Notes: a model not told the origin generated them from the letters alone. A stretch of 64,000 bases of DNA from Paraliobacillus sp. PM-2 (GCF_001368815.1 NZ_CTEI01000003.1:229538-293537), one strand, 5' to 3'. Shown: positions 1 through 9,476, counted from the first letter of the stretch. Numbers and translations: made by a program.

Positions 1-540
1 CATTAGCATTGAAAAAGCAGCTCCATGCCAAATGTTAACAAATATAACGCTTATAAGCGGGAAGTTTAGTAACCATGCGATTGGTTCAACCCCAAAAAAA
101 CCAAGCATTATGTTCAACGTACCTTGATCGCTTAAATAAGCGAACCATACAAACGCAACAACAATTTCCGGTGTTATCCAACCAGCTAAAATAAGAATTC
201 CTATAATTCTTCTAAAAGGGCGAGCCTTTTGTTTCATGAGATAGGCTACTAGAAATCCAACAATCTGCTGACCAATAACTGCTGAAGCAATTAAAAAAAT
301 AATTGTATTTAAAACACTCGTTTTAAAACTTGGATCTTGGAACATTCGAACAAAGTTATCAAAGCCAACAAATTGAGTATTGCTAGCTGCTGCTCCTGTT
401 AATGCCATATTTGTGAATGAATAATAAAATGTCATAATAATTGGACCCAGTACAAACAATAGCAGCAGTATAATTGAAGGTAAACCGAATAAAAATGTTT
501 TTAGATACATATTACCGTTTAAGGACTTCTTTTTACTCAA
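1..540 (-). CDS. ABC sugar transporter permease (MalF/UgpA type), 3' part cut by window edge
   Basis: Inner-membrane permease subunit of a binding-protein-dependent sugar importer; only the first 180 codons are present, because the frame runs off the left edge. I place the start at a TTG (538-540) with AGAGGTG seven bases upstream. A short lysine-rich cytoplasmic N-terminus is followed by a hydrophobic helix at about residues 17-40, an extracytoplasmic loop with the family-typical GFDNFVRMF, and further helices from about residue 75. The diagnostic EAA loop would lie outside the window. It directly follows the solute-binding protein gene (111 bases apart), so the two probably form one importer. 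Substrate is inferred only from the neighbouring GH101 enzyme. Family call is strong, substrate is not. Confidence 0.85.
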   Translation of the reverse strand, partial: MSKKKSLNGNMYLKTFLFGLPSIILLLLFVLGPIIMTFYYSFTNMALTGAAASNTQFVGFDNFVRMFQDPSFKTSVLNTIIFLIASAVIGQQIVGFLVAYLMKQKARPFRRIIGILILAGWITPEIVVAFVWFAYLSDQGTLNIMLGFFGVEPIAWLLNFPLISVIFVNIWHGAAFSMLM

Positions 541-651
541 AATCTAACACCTCTTTAATAGGGCCAACATGTAACGATCATGGTTGACCCCATGTCAATG
601 TAATTTCTGTCACTATTCTTATAGATTAGTATTTTCGTTTTATAATTGTAT

Positions 652-1983
652 CTATTCTTCTACTTTTTCCTCTCCTACATCTCGCTTGACATCTTCTTTA
701 AACTGTTCCATTGCTTCTTTTGGTGATAATGTATCTGTTGTTACTGCCTCAACAGCTTTTTGAATATTTGAGGAGACTAATGGATATGAATCATATGTTG
801 GTCGATAATGTGTGAAATCTAAGAAGTCTGTTATTTTCTGTTGATAAGTAAGTTGCTGATAATCTTCTAACTCAGCTATATCTTTTCTTGGTGTTAGTGC
901 AGTACCATATCTTAAATTCTCTTTACTTGTAGCAGTTTTAATAAATTCCCAAGCAAGATCTTTATTATCTGCTTTTGAAGGGATCGCTAATGTCCATCCA
1001 CCAGATACAGTAACTTTTCCATTTGCCTGCCCATTTTGGGTCGGCATTGCAGTTATATCTATATTTTCCTTCCATTCTGGCCAAGGACTGTTACCGCTTT
1101 CCAACCAGTTCCCAGACATCCAGTTTCCGTCCAATGCTATACCAACTTCTCCTTTAGGCATAAGTTCAGTTGAAATTTTAGCACCTGCCTGACCTGTTAT
1201 TCCCCAACTCAAGCTTGGACCTAAGTCATTAGAATGTACCTCATCTATAAATTCCAAGGAGTCTAAAAATCCCTCACTACCTAAAACCCATTTTCCAGTT
1301 TCATCATTATATAATTTACTATCCGTACCATATAAAAGCATTAGGAAAGTTTGCATTGTAGTACCTTCACCCATTGCTTTTCCTGAATTCATCCAAATTG
1401 GTACCTTAACATCATCTTTAATAGTTTTTGCTGCTTCCAGAACATCATCCCATGTCTTAGGGTTCCAAGGCACATCTAAACCAGCTTCTTTAAAAACTGT
1501 CTTATTATACCAGAGCCCACGAACATCCGTAGATATTGGAACACCGTATGTCTTTCCATCTTCACCTTTTACACCATTTTTAACAGGATCATAGAAATGT
1601 TTCCAATCTTCCCAATTCTCCACTTTACTTGTAATAGGTTCTAAATATCCCGCAGCCGCATCAGCTTTTAGCCCCTCAGAGTCTTCCATAACAATATCTG
1701 GTGCTGTATCATCAGATTTCATCATTAGAATTGTTTTATTTGGATAATTACCTTCATTACTATCAATTGGCGTTATTTTTACATTTATACCTTCGTTACT
1801 TTCTTCAAAATCCTTTTTAGCTTCTTCCATCCATGCTTTAAAAGAGTCATCAGGTGATTTATATACTACTTCTATTGTTTTGTCTGAACTAGCATCGTCT
1901 TTTTCTCCCCCTGAACATGCAACAAGAGAAATGGTCGATATTAATACAGTTAGCAGAATTAAAAATTTTTTACTAAATTTCAT
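652..1983 (-). CDS. ABC transporter sugar-binding lipoprotein (family 1 extracellular solute-binding protein)
   Basis: Surface lipoprotein of 443 residues that would capture an oligosaccharide and deliver it to the adjacent permease. It has a lysine-rich start, a hydrophobic signal segment and a lipobox LVAC with the lipidated cysteine at residue 23, followed by an acidic, serine-rich tether. Typical family-1 segments are GVPISTDVRGLWYNK, a KTWDDVLEAAKTIK helix and GEVGIALDGNWMSGNW. The ribosome site (GGGGAGAG) is well placed before the ATG. The gene lies between the ROK regulator and the permease, all on one strand. No ATPase gene is visible; many such carbohydrate importers share an ATPase such as MsmX encoded elsewhere. 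Galacto-N-biose as ligand is an inference from the nearby GH101 gene. Confidence 0.9.
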   Translation of the reverse strand: MKFSKKFLILLTVLISTISLVACSGGEKDDASSDKTIEVVYKSPDDSFKAWMEEAKKDFEESNEGINVKITPIDSNEGNYPNKTILMMKSDDTAPDIVMEDSEGLKADAAAGYLEPITSKVENWEDWKHFYDPVKNGVKGEDGKTYGVPISTDVRGLWYNKTVFKEAGLDVPWNPKTWDDVLEAAKTIKDDVKVPIWMNSGKAMGEGTTMQTFLMLLYGTDSKLYNDETGKWVLGSEGFLDSLEFIDEVHSNDLGPSLSWGITGQAGAKISTELMPKGEVGIALDGNWMSGNWLESGNSPWPEWKENIDITAMPTQNGQANGKVTVSGGWTLAIPSKADNKDLAWEFIKTATSKENLRYGTALTPRKDIAELEDYQQLTYQQKITDFLDFTHYRPTYDSYPLVSSNIQKAVEAVTTDTLSPKEAMEQFKEDVKRDVGEEKVEE

Positions 1984-2072
1984 TTTATTCTCTCCCCTTT
2001 TTTAATATTAGAGTGATCGTGCACTAAAATACTTCTGCTTCTTTTACCACCCCCCTTATCGTTTGTTCTAAT

Positions 2073-3308
2073 TTATATTCTGATAAGTGTATCCCTAGGT
2101 GAATCAAATAATAACTGTTGAATAATAGAAGCTGCTCCCATTAGACCGGATTTCTTTCCAAAACTCGATTTTATAAACTTTATTTCTTTTGCGGAGTTGG
2201 AAAATGCTCTAGATTTAGCAATATCCTCACTTATTTGAATAATTTCAGGATATAATTCAACTAATTGGCCACCGAAAATTACCATTTTAGGAGCGAAAAA
2301 ATTCAATGCATTTGTAACCCCTATGCCTAAATAACGGGAAGCTTCTTCTAAAACTTTTAATACTAAGACATCACCTTTTTCACCATGCTCCATGATTGTT
2401 TCCAATGTTAAGGAATTTTCATTGTCTATATAAACATCAGTCAATGAACTTTTCACTCCTCTACGGATCTCTTGCTTAATTCTGGTGATAATAGATAATC
2501 CAGATGCCATTGCCTCTAAACATCCAAAATTACCACAATTACATCTTGGTCCATCAGGGTCAATCAATATATGCCCAATTTCCCCAGCTCCATTTTTAAA
2601 ACCACGATAGGTGCGCGAGTCAACAATTATTCCTCCACCAATTCCTTGATCGGCAAAAACGTAAAGAATATTCTCATTATTATTGACTGTACCAAACCAT
2701 TGCTCTGCTAAAGCTACGGCATTCGCATCTTTTTCTAAGATCGTAATAAGGTTATAGCGTTTTTGTAATTGATCTTTGAGATTAACATTTTCTACACCTT
2801 GTAAATTGGGTGGCGATAAAATTTGGCTACCATTCTCATCAATTGGTCCGGGTGCCGATACACCTATACCAGCAATTTTTGAAACTGCTAACCCAGATTC
2901 ATTTAGAACATCGTCAATAGTTTTGTAAACCTTTTCAATTAAAGGTGTATCTTGATTAAAATCATTCATTAAAGCTACATTTTCCTTGTAAATATCCCCT
3001 TTAAAATTCACTAAGGCAGCAGAAACCTTTGTAACACCAATATCTAAAGCAATCACATAAAAATTATCCCAATTGAACTCATATAGAACGGGTTTTCTAC
3101 CCCCATTTGATTTTCCATAACCAGCAATTTTTATAGCACCTGCTTTCAATAGATCGGAAGTTATATTACCAATTGTTGCAAAGGTTAAATTTGAACTTTT
3201 AGAAATATCATCTTTTGTAATTAGACCTTTCTTATGAATTATTTTCAAAACCAAAGAACGATTATATTGCTTTATCTGCTCCGTATTCCAGTGTTCCATC
3301 TTATCCAT
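2073..3308 (-). CDS. ROK-family transcriptional regulator
   Basis: Probable sugar-responsive repressor of 411 residues. An N-terminal winged helix-turn-helix (about residues 15-70, ending near GGRKPVLYEFN) precedes a sugar-kinase-like ROK fold with ALDIGVTKVSAALV, GIGVSAPGPID, EKDANAVALAEQ and IGGGII. The ROK zinc signature is intact: GEIGH followed by CNCGNFGCLE. Having both the HTH and the kinase-like domain marks it as a NagC/XylR/Mlc-type regulator rather than a kinase. Ribosome site GAGGGT stands before the ATG. It is first in a unit with the binding protein and permease, and sits next to the GH101 gene. A perfect inverted repeat about 100 bases upstream could be its own operator, and a cre-like box lies nearer the start. 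Effector unknown. Confidence 0.9.
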   Translation of the reverse strand: MDKMEHWNTEQIKQYNRSLVLKIIHKKGLITKDDISKSSNLTFATIGNITSDLLKAGAIKIAGYGKSNGGRKPVLYEFNWDNFYVIALDIGVTKVSAALVNFKGDIYKENVALMNDFNQDTPLIEKVYKTIDDVLNESGLAVSKIAGIGVSAPGPIDENGSQILSPPNLQGVENVNLKDQLQKRYNLITILEKDANAVALAEQWFGTVNNNENILYVFADQGIGGGIIVDSRTYRGFKNGAGEIGHILIDPDGPRCNCGNFGCLEAMASGLSIITRIKQEIRRGVKSSLTDVYIDNENSLTLETIMEHGEKGDVLVLKVLEEASRYLGIGVTNALNFFAPKMVIFGGQLVELYPEIIQISEDIAKSRAFSNSAKEIKFIKSSFGKKSGLMGAASIIQQLLFDSPRDTLIRI

Positions 3309-3359
3309 TTGCTATGACCCTCTTTACTTTTTTAAATGCATATAATAAGTTTATTTATA

Positions 3360-3373
3360 TAAAAGCGTTTTCA
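3360..3373 (-). promoter_or_regulatory. candidate catabolite-responsive element (cre) before the ROK-ABC unit
   Basis: On the minus strand the site reads TGAAAACGCTTTTA, close to the CcpA cre consensus (TGNAARCGNWWWCA; one end-base mismatch). It lies about 50 bases upstream of the ROK start. It shares TGAAAACGC with the site in front of the GH101 gene, which suggests both units are under CcpA control. Sequence match only. Confidence 0.55.
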
Positions 3374-3409
3374 TTACATTTTTAAAAAAAATAACATTTA
3401 TATGTTAAT

Positions 3410-3454
3410 AATTTACTTAACTTATTAAATTGTTTTTAATAAGTTAAGTAAATT
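3410..3454. promoter_or_regulatory. perfect 20-bp inverted repeat, candidate ROK operator
   Basis: Two 20-base arms (3410-3429 and 3435-3454), exact reverse complements, are separated by 5 bases. Each arm contains TTACTTAACTTATTAA or its complement. Neither strand has a T-run after the stem, so it does not look like an intrinsic terminator. Position upstream of the ROK gene and long palindromic AT-rich arms resemble operators of autoregulated ROK repressors such as XylR. The function is inferred. Confidence 0.5.
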
Positions 3455-3489
3455 GTATCACCAGAAATAGTAAGTGTAAACCGTTAATT

Positions 3490-3624
3490 TTAAATTTTTA
3501 ACAAAAAATAACTAATATAGACTAAAGATCCATTAATGATTAGTGAACCCAATCCCCATAGAAGTTTAGCTGGCACCGCTCCCTTAACACAAAGCATAAG
3601 CGATGCCTTGTTATAGATTGACAT
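3490..3624 (-). CDS. possible 44-residue membrane peptide or remnant, unassigned
   Basis: An open frame of 44 codons starts at ATG (MSIYNKASLMLC...) and ends in a strongly hydrophobic stretch of about 24 residues (from AKLLWGLG onward), so a product would be a single-span membrane peptide. There is no good Shine-Dalgarno sequence at the right distance. It lies in the GH101-to-ROK spacer, just after the GH101 terminator. I do not recognise it. It could be a degraded mobile-element piece or chance coding. Confidence 0.2.
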   Translation of the reverse strand: MSIYNKASLMLCVKGAVPAKLLWGLGSLIINGSLVYISYFLLKI

Positions 3625-3660
3625 TAGACATACATTAAATCCCTATCTATTATAAATAAT

Positions 3661-3717
3661 AAAAAAACATGGTGCTTTCTGTGATCATACACAGTCAGCA
3701 CCACGATCTGTTTTTTA
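3661..3717 (-). terminator. intrinsic terminator of the GH101 gene
   Basis: On the minus strand an A-rich entry leads into a stem GTGGTGCT/AGCACCA(T), with an inner CTGTG/CACAG pairing, then a run of seven T. It begins about 15 bases after the GH101 stop codon and separates that gene from the ROK-ABC unit. Confidence 0.8.
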
Positions 3718-3731
3718 ACTAATACAATGGA

Positions 3732-6700
3732 TTAAAGATTGTTATTAGATTCTTTCTTTCTTCTGACTACTACTAATAATGCTCCCATTCCTATTATTAG
3801 CAGCCCTAAAGCTAACCAATTAAACATGTTAGTAGCTGTATTTGGAAGATTATTATCTTTATCTGAGTCACCATTTTCCCCTGGCTTACCGTCTGCTCCT
3901 GGTTCACCTGGTTCTGTAGACTCTTCTGCCTCTTTCAAATCTTCATGCGCTGCGGTTAATGCCGCAAGTGCTTCATCCACATTATCCTGGGTTGCATTAG
4001 TCTCAGAAGCAACAATTTTTGCTACTGCTAATGCTTCAGTTAATGTAGTCCAGCTTTCCTCTGTATAAGCTGTTTCATCTAAGTCTTCAACCTCAGCTAT
4101 TTTTTCTTCTAAGGCTGTTTTATCAGCTGGATCTTCTGATTCTGTAGGCTCTTCTGCCTCTTTCAAACCTTCATGCGCTGTGGTTAATGCCGCAAGTGCT
4201 TCATCCACATCACCCTGGGTTGCTTCACCTTCAGAAGCAACGGCTTTTGCAGCTGCTAATGCTTCAGCAAATGTTGTCCAGCTTTCTTCTGTATAAGTTG
4301 TTTCATCTAAGTCTTCAACGTCAGTTATTTTTTCTTCTAAAGCTGTTTTATCGGCTGGATCTTCTGGTTCTGTAGGCTCTTCTGCCTCCTCCAAACCTTC
4401 ATGCGCTGCATTTAATGTCGCAAGTGCTTCATCCACATCACCCTGGGTTGCATCAGTCTCAAAAACAACGGTTTTTGCCGATGCTAAAGCTTTAGCGAAT
4501 GTATCCCAGCTTTCTTCTGTATAAGCTGTTTCATCTAAGTCTTCAGCCTCAGCTACTTTTTCTTCTAAAGCTGTTTTATCTACTTCTTCTACATCTTCAT
4601 CAACAATTTCATCAAGAATAAGGTTATCTAATATATATTCACCTTGTCCAGCATTTCGTGGAGATATGTCTAGATAGTAATCGTCGTAGTCACCCGTTGT
4701 AAATTCCAGATTAATTGTTCCTGGATTCTCTCCATCTGTATGTTTAACTGCTGGTTTTGTGATTAACGTTTCATTACCATCATCCGTTTTAATACTTGCA
4801 TTAAAGATGCCATCTTGATATGCAATATAGTCAATACTCAATTCATATTCAGTATTAGCCTTAAGCCTCATTGTTTGTGGCAGGGTTCTCATATGATCCC
4901 CATATCTAATCTTTAATGAATAACGTCCATCGATTGTATCTTTTGTATGTGGTTTATTTGTTTCAGATAAGTGTGAGTTATCTGATTGAGTACTGACGAA
5001 CGGTCCGAATCCTTCATCAACATTCTCAAAATCTTCTAAGAATGTATGACCTTTTTGATCTGAAAGCCCTAATTTTCGAACTCGCACATCATTAAAGTCG
5101 ACTTTACCATCTGCATCTGATTCTTCACCAATAAGTTCTAATAAAACTGTATCGTTTTGAGCTATAAACTTAACACCCATGCGTTGGAAGTATGTCCGAT
5201 TTTTGTCTGTATGTTTAACACCATAAATTACATCACTCTTGTCGATATAGTTTTCATAAACATTATCGCCATCAGTAATTCTAATTTTGGCACGCTTTCC
5301 GTTTTCAACCAATGTCCATACAGATGCTCCATAAGACTCGCCAACTTCTAAGCCAGTAAGTTCTTGAGAGACAACTCCTTCTTCTGCACCACCAATAATC
5401 ATATGCGTATTTCCAATATTATTATTATGGAATTTAGCTGATCCTGAATCCTTTTTCCAGTCTTTAAATGCATGAGAGTCAAATCCTGCGTCTTTTACAA
5501 CCGAACCTTGGGTCCAATCTACATCAACACTTGATTTCTCACTAACATTTTCCGAACCCTTATAAAGTGTGTAGCCTGTTTGTTTATCTAAATCTATGGT
5601 TACTTTGCCATCATTTACTTTAATCGTTTCTATGAGTTCTCTACCTTGGTCGCTAAGTTTAAATAATTCAACTTCAGCTACATCTTCCCAACCATTTGGA
5701 AGGTCCCATGTTTTTTCAGATCCATCATCGCTCCAAGCATAGATTTTTTCATTTTCACCTTCATTTGTCCACGGGATAAAAATTTTATTTCCTTCCGCTA
5801 CTTTTTTACCATCTTGCGATATATGGTTAGCTCCGTTTACCATTTCTGTAACAACGTTTCTTTCTTTTCCAAGAACAGCTTTATTTGTTGTTTCATAATT
5901 CATGATTGGATATTGAGCAAGATATTTATTCGGTAATACTTGTGTAAAGAATCCTTGAATTGATTTGTTGTAATCAACAGAGTTTTGCCATCCGTTAAAT
6001 CCAACGTTTCTTGTGTGTGCATCTCTAAATAGCGCTTGATTACCAAAGATATCTTTATCATTATTATGAATAACTCGGACTAAGTTTCCAGCATCGTTAA
6101 AGCGATTACCGATATGGTGAGCCCACACGGAATCCTTTGTAAACTCGTCAACATATTCTGTCCCTAGTGCCATACCTAATTTGTCATTAATAGCGTCTGC
6201 TATTTTATGTGCTGGCCAACGTGTATCGAAGTATACGTCAACATAAATCATTTCTAAAAGACCTTTGGTTGATGTATCTAAATTTTGTAATCTTTCAAGC
6301 ATACCTTGTTCTTCTTTAAGAATATCATTTTCACGGATAATTTGAGATGCACTGTCATACCATGACCAACCTGGTACAGATGATACGAGGTCATCTCCGT
6401 ATTGTTTTGCCTCTGGATAAGCTTCTGTATGGTTAATATGTACACCAACAGTAGCATTATTATCCTCTGCATTTTCGAGTAATACTAAGAAATCTTCAAG
6501 TCCGCCGGCACGATCTGAGAAATTATTAAAATCTGGGTGTGATGCATCGTGACCTTCCGATTGATATCCTTTAATAATAATATTTTGTTTAAATCCATCT
6601 GTTCCTAGATTGAATTTTTTAATATTATCTAAAATTCTTAAGAACGGATATTGCGCGTTACTTCCTACATTCATTGCAATTGAGTTGTAAGATTGCATTA

Positions 6701-9476
6701 CTACATCACTACCGACAGCTTTTCTGGCAATATCATCACGATAGGCAATGGCACCATCAATAGCATCAACTATTCCATCTTCGTTTCGGTCTAGCGTAAT
6801 TGCTACTTTAGTCCATGGTTCTTCTATTACTTCATTATCTAAACCGCGATATAAATATTCATTTGTCCAAATACCTGTCGATGTGTATCCATCTTGTACA
6901 AATGTTTGATATGCAACTTCATTTCTGCGTTTAATGGATCCATTAGAAATTGATGCTGCAATTTTATCTGAACTTAAGACAGCAATAGATGTTTCTTGAT
7001 ACGCATCTGAAATTTCAACATCAGATAAGTTAAGATTTTTTTGTTCTCTATAGTTATTCACTGTTAATGCAGCATTTTCTTTATTACTTTCCATTGATAC
7101 AAGAGAATGTTCTGGAAAGTTAATCGTATAAATCATTTGTCCTTCTTCATTAATATTCTTAATTCTAAAATCAAGAACATTATTTTCTACTGTCAATACA
7201 ACATCAAATGAAACTCCAATTTCCTCAACCTTCATTGAATAAGTAATTTCATTTTCACTTACTACACTTGTTACTTCTGGTGTGTACATTGTATTGTTTA
7301 TTTCTACTTCATGGACTTTATTTGCTTGTCCAGTAATCGTTTCTCCACCTAAAGTATAGTGGTTAACAGTTGGGAAGTCTTTATCAACATTGACTGTTAA
7401 TTGTTCTGATTTAATTTCAGCTGATTCGATATTTTCAGTTACTCGAGTAGGGAATTTAGCTTCTTTAACACTTAAATAAGAAACATTAGCTCCTGCTCCA
7501 CCGTAATAACGTAATCCAACTTTACCTGCTTTATTACTAACTCCACTTACTTCTCCAGTATAGATTTCAGCATTATCAAGATATATTGTTGCTACGTTTT
7601 CAACAATACGCGCTTTTACTTTATAAGGTTCCATGCGATTAGCATAAATTCTATTTCCATCTTGTGTTAATTGTTTGTTTTGTCCTCCTGATGAAAATAA
7701 ATTCCATGAAGTTGAGTTACCCCCTACTCCATTTTGCCCTAAAGCTAACCAATCATCTGGACCATTATAACGTAAAACAATTGCAAAGTTACCTGAATCA
7801 TTTTTTGGATCAAACATGAATTCTACTTCAGTGTTTTTATATTCTGGAGCATTTTCATCAACAACGATTAAGTTTTGACCATTAGTAATGTCTAAACCTT
7901 TATCGTGTTTTACCTCACCATTACCACTAACCTTTTTGATCCCATTAATATCGTCAGAGAAATCTTTTACATAAAGTTCTTCACTTACTTGAGATGGTCC
8001 TAAAACTGTGATTGGGAATTCAGCTTTAAATCCATCTTCATATTCTAAAATCACTTTAGTTTTCGTATCTGTTTCTCCCTGAAGAGGTTCAATAAATTCC
8101 TTTTTCAGCGTTAAACGTGTTGAATCTTCATTTAGCACATAATCTGTTCCTGCTTCTAATGCTTTTCCTTCATGCGTGATTTTTGATAATACATTTGTAG
8201 TTTCACTTATATTAATATTAATATCATATAAGCCTGCATCTCCACTACGTACTATAGCTGAACTTGGTGATAAGTTAACACCACTAAATTCGCCCATCAC
8301 CATATTATGAAGATCGAGTTGTCCTTGTGTATCTCCTGAACCGTACCCCCATGTACGAATACCTGCTTTACCAGACTTTGTAGTAAAAGCATCAATAGGA
8401 CCATTAAATACTTCATCATTATTTACTGTTAATCGATAATTATCATTTACAAATTCGATTCTTACTGTATTTTTTTCGCCTATGTTCAATGCTTTATTTC
8501 CTGCTTCTCCCCAATTTCCTCCAGTGATATAATTCCAGTTTCCACCCACGTCATAGCCAAATCCTGCAAAATCATTTGCACCATTAAACCTGAATAAAAA
8601 CCCCATACGGGCCGAAGTTATCGGAGTGAATTCATATTCTACAAATCCATTTTTCATATTTGGTGAATAAGCATCGGAATAAATAGTATTTCCATCCGCA
8701 GCAAAGTTCATTGCCTGGTCTGCATATTCCATCGTTCCATCACCAGCTACTTTACCCCAACCGCCTGTGTGATCTTCGTCTTTAAAGGAAACTAAATAAT
8801 GTCCGTCTTCTGTTTGTTCGTTTTCACGCATTTTTTCATATACAATATTGTCTACTTGTATAAATGCATAGTTGTCTGTATAACCCCATGTTCTTAAACC
8901 AAAATGACCTGCATCATTATCGGTATGAGGCCCATCATACAATTCCGTATCATCCACATAAACTTTTATATTTTCATTAACATATTCCATAGAAAACCTA
9001 AAACTTTGATTATCAACATTAAGATTTACATCCAACGCTTCTTCAGACTTCTGCCCATCTCTTACTGTAGCACGAATCCATTTTCCGCCAACATCGTAGC
9101 CGATGTAATCATAATTTTGTGCATCAATATGACGATAAACAATACCAAAACGTCCATGCGTGTTTTTAACACTAATATCCATTGCTAGACGAGCATTCTT
9201 GAATTGAGGTGCTTTGGTATTATGGTACTGTTGGTAATCAATAGAACCCGCTACCCAACCATCTGTTTCCATTTCTAGTTGTTCATTAACAACTTCCAAA
9301 CGACCTGCACCAAGATCTTTTTCCCATCCTGTCAAATCTGGGCTAGAAAAATCTTCAGTGTATACCTCATTTGTAGTATTAGATGTCTCCAATGCCATTA
9401 TATTTATTGGCATATAAGGAACTGCTAAAATCAATGCTAATAATATAGTTAATAACTTTCTTGATTTTATTTTCAT
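3732..9476 (-). CDS. secreted, cell-wall-anchored endo-alpha-N-acetylgalactosaminidase (GH101), multidomain
   Basis: Surface glycosidase of 1914 residues predicted to release core-1 disaccharide (Gal-beta-1,3-GalNAc) from Ser/Thr of mucin-type glycoproteins. Order seen: signal peptide (about 1-28); two concanavalin-like sandwiches (about 45-215, 225-390); a CBM_X2-like module (about 395-495); a third sandwich (about 500-665); a galactose-mutarotase-like domain (about 675-910) ending in a calcium-loop-like DRNEDGIVDAIDG; the catalytic barrel (about 925-1215) with LRILDNIKKFNLGTDG, KGYQSEGHD, IYVDVYFDTRW and LGTEYVDEF; two carbohydrate-binding-like sandwiches (about 1320-1455, 1470-1625); three FIVAR repeats; and a C-terminal LPNTA sorting signal with a membrane helix and RRKK tail. 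D1080 and E1107 are the best candidates for the catalytic nucleophile and acid/base, from comparison with the streptococcal and bifidobacterial enzymes as I remember them. It is monocistronic, with its own terminator. No frameshift is seen. Confidence 0.93.
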   Translation of the reverse strand: MKIKSRKLLTILLALILAVPYMPINIMALETSNTTNEVYTEDFSSPDLTGWEKDLGAGRLEVVNEQLEMETDGWVAGSIDYQQYHNTKAPQFKNARLAMDISVKNTHGRFGIVYRHIDAQNYDYIGYDVGGKWIRATVRDGQKSEEALDVNLNVDNQSFRFSMEYVNENIKVYVDDTELYDGPHTDNDAGHFGLRTWGYTDNYAFIQVDNIVYEKMRENEQTEDGHYLVSFKDEDHTGGWGKVAGDGTMEYADQAMNFAADGNTIYSDAYSPNMKNGFVEYEFTPITSARMGFLFRFNGANDFAGFGYDVGGNWNYITGGNWGEAGNKALNIGEKNTVRIEFVNDNYRLTVNNDEVFNGPIDAFTTKSGKAGIRTWGYGSGDTQGQLDLHNMVMGEFSGVNLSPSSAIVRSGDAGLYDININISETTNVLSKITHEGKALEAGTDYVLNEDSTRLTLKKEFIEPLQGETDTKTKVILEYEDGFKAEFPITVLGPSQVSEELYVKDFSDDINGIKKVSGNGEVKHDKGLDITNGQNLIVVDENAPEYKNTEVEFMFDPKNDSGNFAIVLRYNGPDDWLALGQNGVGGNSTSWNLFSSGGQNKQLTQDGNRIYANRMEPYKVKARIVENVATIYLDNAEIYTGEVSGVSNKAGKVGLRYYGGAGANVSYLSVKEAKFPTRVTENIESAEIKSEQLTVNVDKDFPTVNHYTLGGETITGQANKVHEVEINNTMYTPEVTSVVSENEITYSMKVEEIGVSFDVVLTVENNVLDFRIKNINEEGQMIYTINFPEHSLVSMESNKENAALTVNNYREQKNLNLSDVEISDAYQETSIAVLSSDKIAASISNGSIKRRNEVAYQTFVQDGYTSTGIWTNEYLYRGLDNEVIEEPWTKVAITLDRNEDGIVDAIDGAIAYRDDIARKAVGSDVVMQSYNSIAMNVGSNAQYPFLRILDNIKKFNLGTDGFKQNIIIKGYQSEGHDASHPDFNNFSDRAGGLEDFLVLLENAEDNNATVGVHINHTEAYPEAKQYGDDLVSSVPGWSWYDSASQIIRENDILKEEQGMLERLQNLDTSTKGLLEMIYVDVYFDTRWPAHKIADAINDKLGMALGTEYVDEFTKDSVWAHHIGNRFNDAGNLVRVIHNNDKDIFGNQALFRDAHTRNVGFNGWQNSVDYNKSIQGFFTQVLPNKYLAQYPIMNYETTNKAVLGKERNVVTEMVNGANHISQDGKKVAEGNKIFIPWTNEGENEKIYAWSDDGSEKTWDLPNGWEDVAEVELFKLSDQGRELIETIKVNDGKVTIDLDKQTGYTLYKGSENVSEKSSVDVDWTQGSVVKDAGFDSHAFKDWKKDSGSAKFHNNNIGNTHMIIGGAEEGVVSQELTGLEVGESYGASVWTLVENGKRAKIRITDGDNVYENYIDKSDVIYGVKHTDKNRTYFQRMGVKFIAQNDTVLLELIGEESDADGKVDFNDVRVRKLGLSDQKGHTFLEDFENVDEGFGPFVSTQSDNSHLSETNKPHTKDTIDGRYSLKIRYGDHMRTLPQTMRLKANTEYELSIDYIAYQDGIFNASIKTDDGNETLITKPAVKHTDGENPGTINLEFTTGDYDDYYLDISPRNAGQGEYILDNLILDEIVDEDVEEVDKTALEEKVAEAEDLDETAYTEESWDTFAKALASAKTVVFETDATQGDVDEALATLNAAHEGLEEAEEPTEPEDPADKTALEEKITDVEDLDETTYTEESWTTFAEALAAAKAVASEGEATQGDVDEALAALTTAHEGLKEAEEPTESEDPADKTALEEKIAEVEDLDETAYTEESWTTLTEALAVAKIVASETNATQDNVDEALAALTAAHEDLKEAEESTEPGEPGADGKPGENGDSDKDNNLPNTATNMFNWLALGLLIIGMGALLVVVRRKKESNNNL
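3897..4580 (-). repeat. three tandem 228-bp repeats encoding FIVAR modules
   Basis: Three head-to-tail 76-codon units start at residues 1633, 1709 and 1785 of the GH101 protein, each opening with DKTALEEK and containing TYTEESW or AYTEESW and AALxxAHE. The DNA is nearly as similar as the protein, which points to recent duplication. FIVAR modules are helical bundles common in wall-anchored proteins, and here act as a stalk before the LPNTA anchor. Confidence 0.85.

Noticed and set aside
3739..4375. Plus-strand frames and spaced repeats in the GH101 3' region as a possible CRISPR-like array
   Set aside because: The repeats are 228 bp, in frame, and encode FIVAR modules; there are no short repeats with unique spacers.
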